A stretch of 64,000 nucleotides of DNA from Wurfbainia villosa. Taxonomy: Eukaryota > Streptophyta > Magnoliopsida > Zingiberales > Zingiberaceae. The translations under genes and the position numbers were made by a program. The DNA lies in contig CM045997.1 of the NCBI GenBank assembly GCA_025175895.1, forward strand, positions 107,866,479 to 107,930,478, written 5' to 3'. The notes beneath the pieces are model-generated. The model saw only the letters and a program-made list of their open reading frames with translations. It searched no databases and was not told the DNA's origin. Below, piece by piece: positions 35,365-45,737 of the stretch. Each line of letters opens with the position of its first letter. Positions within the stretch are counted from its first letter, which is position 1.

Positions 35365-35830
35365 ATGGTTTGAACCAGAGTTCCGTTTCTTGTTTGGGTT
35401 GTTGGACTCTCTCCAAGCCCGGCTCGAACCCGAACATGTTCAAACCATGGAATAGTTTAATACTAATATGGTAAGAGTTAGAGGTCAATCGTTAGCTTTG
35501 GTTGTTGGACTCTCTCCAAGCTGGGCTAATTGGTTGAATGCGCTCTAACCATATTAAAACTATTCTTGATTAATGGGTTGGCTTTAACCTGGAGCATCGG
35601 CTTGTTGGACTCTCTCCAAGGTCGATGTAAAGGGAGGTGAAGTTGGGTGCTATGCATATGATGCATACTTGTTAATGTGTTAACAACCCGATGTATGTGT
35701 GAACATTCAAATAGTTGATAGCACATTGTGATAGTTGCATATACGTGATATGCAATCGGTATAGATGATACCTACCGTCGTAGTTATGAATGGCTTGTTG
35801 GACTCTCTCCAAGGTTGTTCATAACTATGA
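35365..35830 (+). ncRNA. Four consecutive stem-loops with identical 19-nt apex in copia-2 leader
   Basis: The 19-mer TTGTTGGACTCTCTCCAAG occurs at 35399-35417, 35502-35520, 35602-35620 and 35795-35813. Inside it TTGGA pairs with TCCAA around the loop ctctc. Each copy is enclosed by a different inverted repeat: atggtttgaac/gttcaaaccat (35365-35375 with 35438-35448, 11 bp exact); taatatggtaagag with its complement at 35543-35556 (one mismatch); catcg/cgatg plus cttg/caag around the third; tagttatgaa/ttcataacta (35781-35790 with 35818-35827, exact). Same apex with different but complementary stems is a pattern of RNA structure under selection. The function (packaging, dimerisation or translation control) is not shown by the sequence. 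Confidence 0.75.
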
Positions 35831-35987
35831 TGGATATCAACCCATTCGGAGATGGACCTACGATCTCCCGAAGTGATTTTGGGGTTTTTGAAATTCGAAA
35901 AATGAATGGGATTTATAAATGTATATTGATGCATTTTTAAAATCATCTTTCTCATATATGCTCGTTTTGTATTTCTAAGTTAATATA

Positions 35988-36600
35988 TTGATCATGATGT
36001 GTTTGAATTTGCGTTCCATTTTGGATTCGAATAAATTGACTGGGCCGAGCTTCATGGACTGGCTTAGAAGCTTGAGAATTGTTCTCAAGGTTGAAAAGCT
36101 TGCAAATGTCCTCGAAGCGCCTCTTCCCGCCCGTCCTAGTGACGATGCAACTCTGGACCAATTGTTGGCCTATCAGAAACATATGAATGATTCTGAACAA
36201 ATGAGTTGCATCATGCTAGCCGCGATGGAACCCAAGCTACGAAAGCAACATGAGCATTTGGATGCTCATATCGTAGTCCTTCATCTTTGTGAGTTGGTTG
36301 ATGAGCAAGTGAGATTCGAAAGGTTCGAAGTCTCAAAGCTCCTCTTCACCTCTGAGATGCTAGGAGGTTCATCTGTGGTACTGCTCAATATGTTGAAGAC
36401 TGTGGAGTCTTCTGAGAAGCATGAGCAGGGGACGGTGCTGTTAGTTGATTCCTCGAAGAAAGGTTCTAAGAGGAAGTCAAAGGAACAACAGAAGGGAAAG
36501 AAGAGAAAGGCTAAGAAGGTAGAACTAGCACAAAAGGAAACTTGCCATCATTATGGCAAGGAGAGCCATTTGTGAAGAAAGTGCAAGATTTATCTTGAGT
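35988..36600 (+). pseudogene. gag: Copia-2 gag with damaged zinc knuckle
   Basis: The frame opens near ATG 35988 with a Copia gag start (LNLRSILDSNKLTGPSFMDW then LRSLRIVLKVEK), matching copia-1. A Lys-rich region (KKGSKRKSKEQQKGKKRKAK) precedes the nucleocapsid motif C-H-H-Y-G-K-E-S-H-L-stop-R-K-C. The second Cys is Tyr (TGT to TAT) and the Arg after HL is TGA, a CGA-to-TGA change. Apart from that TGA the frame is continuous into the protease. About 196 codons precede the stop. Confidence 0.9.
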
Positions 36601-37250
36601 TCATGAAGAAGGATAAGGCATCGGATGCCCCATCTTCTTCAGAAATCTTCTTTATTGATTGTCATTCTATTTCCTTAGACACTTGGGTATTGGATACTGG
36701 GTGTGGCTCACATATATGTAATGACATACATGGGCTAAGGAATAGAAGAAGACTCGTCAAGGGAGAGTCAAATTTACGTGTTGGGAATGAAGCAAAGGTT
36801 GCTGCACTCGCCATCGGAACGTATTTGTTGAAACTCCCTACAAGACTTGTCTTAGAACTGGACAATTGCTTTTATGTTCCTTCGTTGATAAAGAACATCA
36901 TTTCTATTTCTTGTCTAAATAGAAATGGTTTCCATTTGACGTTTAGTAACAATTGTCGTTACATATCTTTGAATGGGGTTCTTTATGGGACTGGAACTTT
37001 AAGCAATGGTGTTTATACGTTGGACGTATCCAGTGACATTTGCAATATCGAAGCGAGCAACAAGAGTGCTCGAAAGGATAATCAAATAGACTCCTACATG
37101 TGGCATTGTCGTCTTGGCCATGTAAGCAAGAAACGCATGTCCGAATTACACCGATGTGGAATTCTGGAATCGTTTGAATTGGATTCATACGATACATGCG
37201 AATCATGCTTAAAAGGCAAGATGACTAAGTTACCTTTACGGAAAAGGTGA
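36601..37250 (+). pseudogene. pol: Copia-2 protease and pre-integrase domain
   Basis: Same frame as gag after its TGA. The protease motif LDTWVLDTGCGSHICND lies near 36675-36725 (catalytic DTG). The pre-integrase block YMWHCRLGHVSKKRMSELHR and CESCLKGKMTK (37095-37230) gives HHCC zinc ligands. The frame is lost near 37235-37250, just before the integrase core. Confidence 0.9.
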
Positions 37251-37885
37251 ACGAGTGGGAGAGTTACTAGGTTTTGTACATACTGATGTATGTGGACCTA
37301 TGTCAACTCAAGCATTAGGAGGCTATAGCTACTTCATTACCTTCACCGATGATCACTCACGGTTTGGGTATGTGTTCTTGATGAAACACAAGTCTGAAGC
37401 CTTTGAAAAGTTCAAAGAATTCAGAAATGAAGTAGAGAAACAACATGACAAGAGTATTAAAATACTTTGATCGGATCAAGGTGGTGAATACTTAAGTCAA
37501 GAGTTTCTTGATTATCTAAGAGACAATGGCATATTGTCTCAATGGACTCCGCCCTATACACCACAGCATAATGGTGTATCTGAGAGGCGTAACCGGACCT
37601 TGTTGGACATGGTCAGTCAATGATGAATCATGCGACTCTTCCCAAGTCCTTTGGGGTTATGCACTCGCATACCGCTTACTTGTTAAATGTAATGCCTACC
37701 AAGGTAGTCTCAACTACTCCATATGAGATATGGAATGGTAAGAAACCTCATGTATCTTACTTGAAGATATGGGGTTGTCGCTTATGTGAAGCGGATCAGT
37801 ATCGCATAAACTGGATGCTAAGTCCGATAAATGTCTATTTATTGGATACCCTAAGGAAACAAGGGGTTACCAATTCTATCATCCT
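37251..37885 (+). pseudogene. pol: Copia-2 integrase core in several frames
   Basis: VHTDVCGPM (first catalytic Asp) and YFITFTDDHSRFGYVFLMKH lie in the frame 37255-37470. A TGA at 37468-37470 replaces the Arg before SDQGGEYLSQEF (second Asp), again fitting CGA to TGA. NGVSERRNRTLLDM (catalytic Glu) follows. The frame then shifts near 37618; LPKSFGVMHSHTAYLLN and KPHVSYLKIWG continue to about 37800, where it shifts again. Confidence 0.9.
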
Positions 37886-39673
37886 GTGGAACAAAAGGTG
37901 TTTGTTTCAAGGCATGCTGTGTTTCTAGAGAAAGAGTTTCTCTTGCAAGAAAACAGTGGGAGTGCCGTCGAGCTTGAGGAGGCTCGAGAGACTCAAATAG
38001 ACATTGATGAGATACCTGGTGAAGCACAACAGCCGACAACTCATAGTGATGAGCAATCGGCTGGACCTATTGTAACACCACATCTTCGTAGATCTGGTAG
38101 AACACGCAATATTCCTGAGAGATATGGATTTCTCGTAAGTGAATCGAACGACGTGTTACTCATTGATGATGAGGAGCCTACCAGTTATGAAGAAGTGCTG
38201 ACAAGTTCAGAAAGGGATAAGTGGCTTGGTGCCATGAAGTCGGAAATGGATTCCATGTACGAAAACCAAGTTTGGAACTTGGTTGACCCACCTGAAGGCA
38301 TAAAGCCTATAGGGTGCAAGTGGGTTTTCAAGAAGAAAACCGACATGGATGGTAATGTGATTACCTATAAGGCTAGATTGGTGGCGAAAGGATATCGTCA
38401 AAAATAAGGTGTTGATTATGACGAAACCTATTCGCCTGTAGCTATGCTTAAATCCATTCGGATGCTCCTGGCCATAGCGGCTCATTATGATTATGAGATA
38501 TGGCAGATGGATGTGAAAACAGTTTTCCTTAATGGAAACCTGCTCGAGGACGTGTATATGATACAGCCTGAGGGTTTCACATCGGTTGATAAAACCAAGG
38601 TATGCAAATTGCGACGATCCATTTATGGATTGAAGCAAGCATCCAGGAGCTTGAATATCCGTTTTGATGAGACAATCAAAAAGTTTGATTTCTCACAAAA
38701 TCCAGACGAACCTTGTGTGTACAAGAAGGTTAGTGGGAGTGCAGTCGTGTTCCTAGTATTGTATGTCGATGACATATTACTTATAGGAAACGATGTGTCA
38801 ATCTTACAGTCAGTTAAGGTTTGGTTATCCAAGACATTCTCCATGAAAGACCTGGGAGAAGCAACCTACATCCTTGGGATTAAGATCTATAGAGATAGAT
38901 CGAAACGGTTGCTTGGTCTTTCGCAGTCTACATATATAGAACGAGTGCTAAAGAGGTTTAGCATGTCGGAATCCAAGAAAGGTTATCTGCCCATCAGGCA
39001 TGGGGTACACCTTTCGAAGTCTATGTGTCCGCGCACAGAAGATGAGAGGATTTGCATGAGTAAGATTCCCTATGCATCCGCAATAGGATCTATCATGTAT
39101 GCTATGTTATGTACGAGGCCCGATGTATCGTACGCTCTGAGTGTCACGAGCAGATACCAATCCGATCCAGGAATGGATCATTGGGCGGCTGTTAAGACGA
39201 TCCTTAAGTACTTGAGAAGAACTAAGGATGTGTTCCTAATATATGGAGAAGGGTACATGGTGATACGTGGGTATACGGATGCCAGATCCAGACAGACAAG
39301 GATGATTCCATGTCTTAGTCTGGGTATGTATTCACCTAGAATGGAGGCGCAATAAGTTGGAAAGGTTCCAAGCTTGACACTATAGCGGATTCTGCCACTA
39401 AGGCAGAATACGTTGCAGCTTTGGAAGCAGCAAAGGAAGCGGTTTGGATCAAGTAGTTCATCTATGAACTTGATGTGGTCTCATCAATGATCCAAACATG
39501 TGCTTCGCCGCTATCATCTTATCAGAGAGATCATAAGTAGGAACGAAATACAAATCGAGAAAATTCCCACTGAAAGGAACTTAGCGGATCCTTTGACTAA
39601 AGCATTACCTCAAAGTAAGTTTGAGGGTCATGTTCGAGCTTATGGTATTGGATACCGTAGCGATTGGCATTAG
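37886..39673 (+). pseudogene. pol: Copia-2 reverse transcriptase and RNase H, broken
   Basis: The RT frame runs 37886-39280 apart from TAA at 38405-38407, where related elements have Gln (CAA to TAA). Motifs: PIGCKWVFKKKTDMDGN, YEIWQMDVKTVFLNG, the catalytic LYVDDILLIGND (38759-38794), FSMKDLGEATYILGIKIYRD. A single-base loss near 39285 (GYTDA then out of frame) ends the open part. The RNase H tail continues in other frames to the stop 39671-39673 (GYRSDWH), but a deletion of roughly 90 bp near 39490 removes the segment containing the C-D-N-N-G-A active-site Asp. Confidence 0.9.
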
Positions 39674-39674
39674 G

Positions 39675-39687
39675 CCAAGTGGGAGTC
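39675..39687 (+). other. Polypurine tract of copia-2
   Basis: ccaagtgggagtc directly before the 3' LTR. Confidence 0.8.
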
Positions 39688-41894
39688 TATTAGTAATATA
39701 TGAGAGATGTCCTAAGGCAATCGCCTTATGTATGAACCATTTATATGATAAATGAAGATTCACTATTTGAGTATACATGTTTTATGTATTTGATTGGATC
39801 TTAAACTCATTTACTGAATGTCCACGATACGATTCACAGCATGAGAGAATTTGTGATTGGATCACAACTAGTGAGTATCTCTACATGTGTAATTGTGATG
39901 TATCGAAATTATCCCTAGTCGATGAATTGATGGATTTGGACACCATCAATTCTGTCGAGACTAGCACGAGGTATACTCCTTGGTGTATCCAAGCAGCTGA
40001 TTCTCACTGGCTGGAGACATAGTGATGTCCGGAGTTAATCGTGGATGCTAGTTATGGTAACTAGTTCATTGGAGTGACCAACCGTAAGACTTCATATGGT
40101 TCTCTGCATATATAGATATGTCAATGAAGTTCTTACTGTGGCTTAAGTGCGATGTTCCTTTGACTTGCGGTATTCAAGTCATCTTGATCATGGAGACTTA
40201 TGCTTTGACATCTTAAGCAAACATCTCTAAGGAGATGTGGACCCGGGATGATTGGGTATAAGTCGAAGTGATCGAATGTGTTTGAATAGCCTATAAAGGA
40301 TTCACCACTCCTTGCGAGGAGATGTATACCCATGGCCTCTCGTCGGATTGTTACTAAAGTCTTTGGCCAAAGCATTACATGTTTAGAGTAAGGTACTCTT
40401 CGATACATGTGGAGTAACTAGAATCCGTAGGACGAGGAAATGATACTTGGGATAGGTGTGACGTAGTCAGCCTAGTGGGGACTGACACAATAGACCATGT
40501 CCTGAACCAAGTGGGTATAAGATGAGTGAAGGGAATGGGGCACGATTCATTCGAGCTACTGAAGGGTTTCAGAAATAGTTCTGGATCAACCGTTGATCTT
40601 TTCGGTTAATTGGGGATCATGATGTACTACTAGGTGCCACTCATGATCGCTCTATAATTAATGGTTAATTATAGACGGCCAACATAAACCGAGAACCTAT
40701 TTGGTCACACGACAACGAGTGTAATCCAAAGGATTTAAAACGAGCTTGAGAATGGGATTCTCGCATCGAGAGAAACTATGTTTGGTTGGACCAAACATAA
40801 AGCGAGCATGAAATTGTTTCAGTCGCAATGGAAGCGTGGATGGGCAGTGTCTTATGAAGACATAATGGATGGACCAAAATGGTTTGGTCCTAATCCAATG
40901 GATGAGAATAAACCAAAGGGTTTGGTTTATATTAAACGAATGAACCAAAGGTTGGTTCGGTTCGTTTTAACTTAAAATAAACCATCATGGTTTGGTTTAT
41001 TTTAACTTATCTTAATGGAGCGGGTTAACGGGCTTTATGGATATGATCCATTAACCATTAAGAGAATTAGTTCTCTATAAAAATAGGGCTTAAACCCTAA
41101 TCCCAAACCCTAATCCAAATAGTGGCCGCCCAACCCATCCTCCTTGTTGTTGGCGTCAACAACAAGGGCTGCCGCCCAACTTGATTGAGCTGCTGCCATC
41201 TCCTTGTCGGCGTCCAAGTTTCGGCCGGTGAACCTCCGGCGACCCTCCGGTGATCTCCCTTGGGTTCGGTGTAAAGGTGAGCCTCCATCTCTTCTTTAGC
41301 CGGCGCCTATTTCCTCCACCAAAGCTGTCCAGTTTTCTGGACAGCTTCTTCTCCTCTCGTCGGAGCGTCATTTGGACGACGGTTAGTGCTCCGACAGCGG
41401 ATAACATACCGGGGATTTGATCTCCGGTAATCCTATGAGGTGGAGGACGAAGGATTCGTCAATCGGTTGACGAATACCTCTCCGGAGAAGCAAGTCTTGA
41501 GGACTTGTTTTAGGTCCGAATTTGGATTCGGACCGTGATCATCTCTCGATCACGTCGTCTTCAACACGAGGCTAGTAACCCGTACGAAGACGAAGCTCGT
41601 GGCTTGGCGAAGTCATCCCGCGGAGCTCGGCGTGGATACGGATAGAGACGATTCTTACGAGAATCGTTCCGGTTGATGCCGTTCCCGCTACACGTCATAC
41701 GGAAGGTATAACGTAGTTTAATTTCTTTTATTGCAATTTTAATTTACGGTTATGTCTACACTTGTTGTAATAGCATGCGTGTGTTGTGTGTGTTGTAATA
41801 AATAGGAATATTTATTATTTTTGTTGCTTCCGCTGTGCACATGTTTACGAAACATGATCGAACACACACACGCCGCGGTGCCGGAAACCCAACA
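39688..41894 (+). repeat. 3' LTR of copia-2
   Basis: Starts TATTAGTAATATATG (first TG changed to TA) and ends cggaaacccaaca, followed by gttgc. Nearly identical to the 5' LTR; differences cluster near 40450-40600. Confidence 0.95.
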
Positions 41895-43337
41895 GTTGCC
41901 CAGTCCACTATTGCTGAGAAGATTAAAGAAGCATAAGTTAGTGACCAGCATCTGCAGTTCTTGTGCAGCACAATAGACTTAGAATGACGGACGGATTTCT
42001 TGAGTGACGAGAATAGAGTACTTCATTTTCGGAGATGATTATGTGTTTCGGACATGCATCCAGTTAAGGAAGAGTTGTTACAGGAAGCACATCATTCGAG
42101 ATTTTTTATACATCCTGGTGGTACTCAGATGTACCGAGATTTAAAATGGTTATACTGGTGGAACGGTATGAAGAAAGATATTGCAGACTTTGTTGCTCGA
42201 TATTTAGTATGCCAGCAGGTGAAGGTTGAACATCATAAACCCACTGGATTGCTTCAAGAAATTCCAATTCCGGAATGGAAGTGGGAGTAGATCACTATGG
42301 ATTTCGTTATGGGATTGCCCAGAACCCGTAAAGGGCATGATGCGATTTGGGTGATCGTGGATCGATTAACCAAATCCGCCCATTTCCTTCCTATTCATGG
42401 GACGGACTCATTGGATCATCTAGCGGAGTTGTACTACCGAGAGATTATCAGGCTACATGGGGTGCCTTTGAGTATTATATCTGATAGAGATCCGCAATTT
42501 ACCTCATGATTTTGGCAGAGTCTGTAGCAGGCCATGGGCACAGAGCTTCGGCTTAGTATAACATTTCATCCGCAGACAGATGGACAGTCTGAGCGTACCA
42601 TTCAGACATTGGAGGATTTGCTGAGATCTTGTGTTATGAATTTCGGAGGCAATTGGGAGGACCACATTCATTTAGTGGAATTTGCCTATAACAACAGCTA
42701 CCACTCTTCTATTCAGATGGCTCCTTTCGGGGCCTTATATGGTAGACCCTATAGATCTCCCGTGTTATGGGAGGAGGTTAGGGAACGACAGTTGTTGGGG
42801 CTATAGAGCATTCAGCATGATGCAGAGTTGGTGCACGTCTTCAGACGACGGTTATCCGAGGCACAGGATCGACAGAAGAGTTATGCAGACTGGAGGCGAA
42901 GACCTTTGGAATTCTTAGTCGGGGATCATGTATTCCTATGAGTTTCACCCACCAAAGGAGTCAAAAGATTTGGGCTAAAAGGAAAATTAGTGCCACGCTA
43001 TATTGGTCCATTTGAGATATTGTAGCAGATTGGGGGTGTAGCTTACCGGTTGACTTTACCTCCGACACTTGCAGGTGTTCACAATGTATTTCATGTTTCT
43101 ATGCTGAGGAAATACGTGCCGCATTCTGATCATGTTCTGAAAGAGGTCCCGATTCCACTCTAGGTGAATGCGACTTATGAGAATATTCCAGTGCGGATTC
43201 TTGGTCGCAAGGAGCGATAGTTGCGGAACAAAACCATCCGACTCGTAAAGGTTGGATGGCAGTATCATACGGATGAGGAGGCTACGTGGGAGCTGGAAGA
43301 TACTATCCGAGCTCGATACCCTCATTTGTTTACTTGA
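41895..43337 (+). pseudogene. pol: Gypsy integrase and chromodomain (element D)
   Basis: It continues the RNase H fragment after copia-2. In order: zinc-finger region (EAHHSRFFIHPGGTQMYRDL, WLYWWNGMKKDIADFVARY, VCQQV; the first Cys of the finger is Tyr); integrase core with MDFVMGLPRTRKGHDAIWV, IISDRDPQF and HPQTDGQSERTIQ, i.e. all three catalytic acids; VEFAYNNSYHSSIQMAPF; then in further frames VHNVFHVSMLRKYVPHSDHV and a chromodomain-like end DEEATWELEDTIRARYPHLF with stop at 43335-43337. About half a dozen stops, mostly TAG or TGA at Gln/Trp positions. Confidence 0.9.
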
Positions 43338-43413
43338 GATATGTGGTCATTTCGAAAATTTACTTGAATTAATTTTCGCATTTAAGTATAAAATTTGGAG
43401 ACCAAATTTTATT

Positions 43414-43426
43414 AAATGGGGGAGAA
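43414..43426 (+). other. Polypurine tract of element D
   Basis: aaatgggggagaa directly before TGTAAAATACGAC, the start of the D 3' LTR. Confidence 0.85.
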
Positions 43427-44198
43427 TGTAAAATACGACAGAAAATAATGCATGGTTAAGACTTTAATTAAAACCTAACCTAAGTTTAATGGATAGGAGT
43501 TAATTGAACCTAGGTTTGTCTTATAGGGTAAAAACTCGACTGGTATTTTCTTACCCGACCCGCTTTTTGCCTTAACGCCAGCCATTTAACGCCACTTCCG
43601 TTTTTTGTTTCTCATCGCCGAACTACCGAGCATTTCCCTCTCGCGATTTTTCCCCTCGTGATCTCTTCTTCCTCGCGACTCAACTCTCGCATCTCTGTTT
43701 CTCACCACAGCCGACCTCTACCTCTCATTCTTCTTCCTCGTGGCAAGCAGTGGCCACGGCAAGTGTGTGTGGCTGGAAGGTTGTGTTGGCGGCGACGACA
43801 CTGTGTTCTGATCGGAAGCCGCAACTTTCTACCATAGAAAGGTAAGGCAGTGTCTCCTCCCTCGATTTCGGAAGAGATCCCTATGTGATTTGGGCAGTTG
43901 ACCTTGAGCTGGTGAACAGGGAATTACCGCGGAAGTTAGGGCAGAGGCGTTGGCATTGGGTTTTCTGGAGAACCAAACAAATTGGGGGAGTGCAGCCGAT
44001 GAAGTCACAAAATTCTGGTATAACTCTCGTTTCTATTTTTCCTCTTCTGTCCAGTGTGACCTATGGATTGGTATCGTCCGGCGATGGGCATTGGTGTCGA
44101 TTTGTGAGTCATGGGCAGTGGCGGTAGTGTGATCAGAGAGATGGTTGTGGGCTGGTGTTAGTGTTGTTCGGCTGTGAGTGAGTGAAGATGGACGAATG
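43427..44198 (+). repeat. 3' LTR of element D, 5' part
   Basis: Starts TGTAAAATACGACAG, matching on the plus strand the LTR start of C, B and E on the minus strand. It contains a pyrimidine-rich stretch (43570-43740) and a GC-rich stretch near 43740-43830. It is interrupted at 44199 by the TRIM-like unit. No host gene is seen; the short frames at 43885-44132 overlap each other without a domain. Confidence 0.8.
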
Positions 44199-44671
44199 TG
44201 TTAGTGCCTATAAGATTCACATATCTCTACAATGGTATGATATTGTCCACTTTGGATCTAAACCCTCATGGTTTTGTGTTTGGGCTTTACCCAAAAGGTC
44301 TCATCCCAATGGAGATATCTTTTCATCTTATAAGCACATGATCTTTTCCATGTCTTACCAATGTGAGACTTTAATTATATTCTCAATACTTCAACCATCC
44401 CCCCCCCCTCAAACGAAGGACCATATTGACCCCCCTCAAGCCTATCCATCCTCAAAGGACATCCTCTGCTTGATGTCCAATCCTCAACCCACCAGGACTT
44501 CCTGCCAACTGTCTGGTCCTCCTGATCCAGCTGGACTTCCCGCCAGTTGTTCGGTCCTCCCGACCCAACTAGACTTCCTGCCTAGTGTCTAGTTCTCTTG
44601 ATTAGGACATGGGAGCTCCACTTCCTTCGTTCGAGGTTCATGGCTTGACATGGACCATGGCTCTGATACCA
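44199..44671 (-). mobile_element. TRIM-like short element: 3' LTR, interior and priming site
   Basis: 44199-44397 begins TGTTAGTGCCTATAAG and contains acatatctctacaatggtat and ccaatgtgagact, a block I recognise as recurrent in plant short-LTR (TRIM) repeats. Next comes a minus-strand polypurine tract (tttgagggggggggat, 44398-44413), a 245-bp non-coding interior and a priming site (TGGTATCAGAGC on the minus strand, 44660-44671). The LTR expected to the right of the priming site is not TRIM sequence: the Gypsy spacer actttag and Gypsy LTR follow. Family recognition is from memory of the repeat, not from a search. Confidence 0.6.
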
Positions 44672-44866
44672 CTAAAGTTGTCACGCCCCGAGAGTATGTC
44701 GAGACGAAAAACAAACGGACGACATCTCCCCTGTACGTGGCAACATATCTTGTTAATACAAGGCCCTTGGGCCCACAATAACCATAACATATACAAATGT
44801 AAACATACAACATAACAAAACACAGCAGAACAAACAAAACTACAATACAAACCACACACCATGTCA

Positions 44867-44871
44867 CGCCC
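44867..44871. other. Target-site duplication of element E, left copy
   Basis: cacca, repeated exactly at 54457-54461. Without E the site would read caccatgcataccggtatg, which is intact LTR sequence. Confidence 0.95.
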
Positions 44872-45673
44872 CGAGAGTATGTCGAGCCGAAAAGCAAATG
44901 GACGGCATCTTCCCTGTATGTGGCAACATATCCTGTTAATACAAGGCCCTTGGGCCCACAATCACAACATAATAAACATAACAACAAAGCATAGTGGAAA
45001 CTAATACAACCACAATACAAACCCTACACATAGTGCATACCGGTATGACTAACACCACAACATTAAGGGAACATCGGCAAAATCCGAATCCACAAGTGTG
45101 TACATCACATAACACCATAAAAACTCCAAATACATAACCACATAACATACGGAAAACCCAAAAGCTCGGACCCTCAGAGTTGATATGAGATGATGCCAAC
45201 CAGCGATGCTCCAAGCTGTCACGAAGATTTCTACCTGTTACCTGGGCGACAGAAAAACCCAGGGTCTGTGGTGGTGAGTATAACTCAGCGGTAATATGAA
45301 AGAACATGTATATATATCAAATATCACATGTAATTCAACAGTATAACCTATAGGTACATCAGGTATACACCAGTATAGTATATAAATACATGCGTATACT
45401 CCCTAAACAAAATGAACAACGTAAAGTGCAGACATACCTGAAAATCTGCTACGCTACATATATCCAACCTGAGCATATATCCACATTATATAACATGAAG
45501 AGTAATACTAACTCACACTATAATCATGATACAGGTCAAAGGTATCTAATGGTCCGACCAACAAGTATACAGGTATCCGACACAACCATATAACAGATGC
45601 GAGTAGCATGTATGAAGATGATGTAAAATCAAATGCAGCAAGCATAGTACAATCAAATACAACATCACAATAA

Positions 45674-45737
<64 letters not shown>

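Larger units (their letters stand above)
34718..35987 (+). other. Structured untranslated leader of copia-2
   Basis: About 1.27 kb between priming site and gag. The first part (34770-34900) has three to four tandem units of about 40 bp around agaagtatttatggaaat; 34900-35170 is AT-rich with related units. The second part (35365-35830) has four stem-loops sharing an identical apical hairpin. No long plus-strand frame. Confidence 0.85.
32510..41894 (+). mobile_element. Full-length Angela/BARE-like Copia element (copia-2)
   Basis: A 9,385-bp element with LTRs of 2,193 and 2,207 bp, exact target duplication gttgc, tRNA-iMet priming site, long structured leader, gag to RNase H order and polypurine tract. 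Related to copia-1 in pol (YEIWQMDVKTVFLNG, LYVDDILLIGND) but with unrelated LTRs. LTR pair differences are about 1-2% by eye. Coding sequence has many stops, frameshifts and an RNase H deletion. Confidence 0.95.

Noticed and set aside
44182..44592. 136-codon plus-strand frame over the TRIM-like LTR
   Set aside because: Known repeat-type sequence, crosses the LTR/polypurine tract boundary, and the Pro-rich end is translation of a C run.
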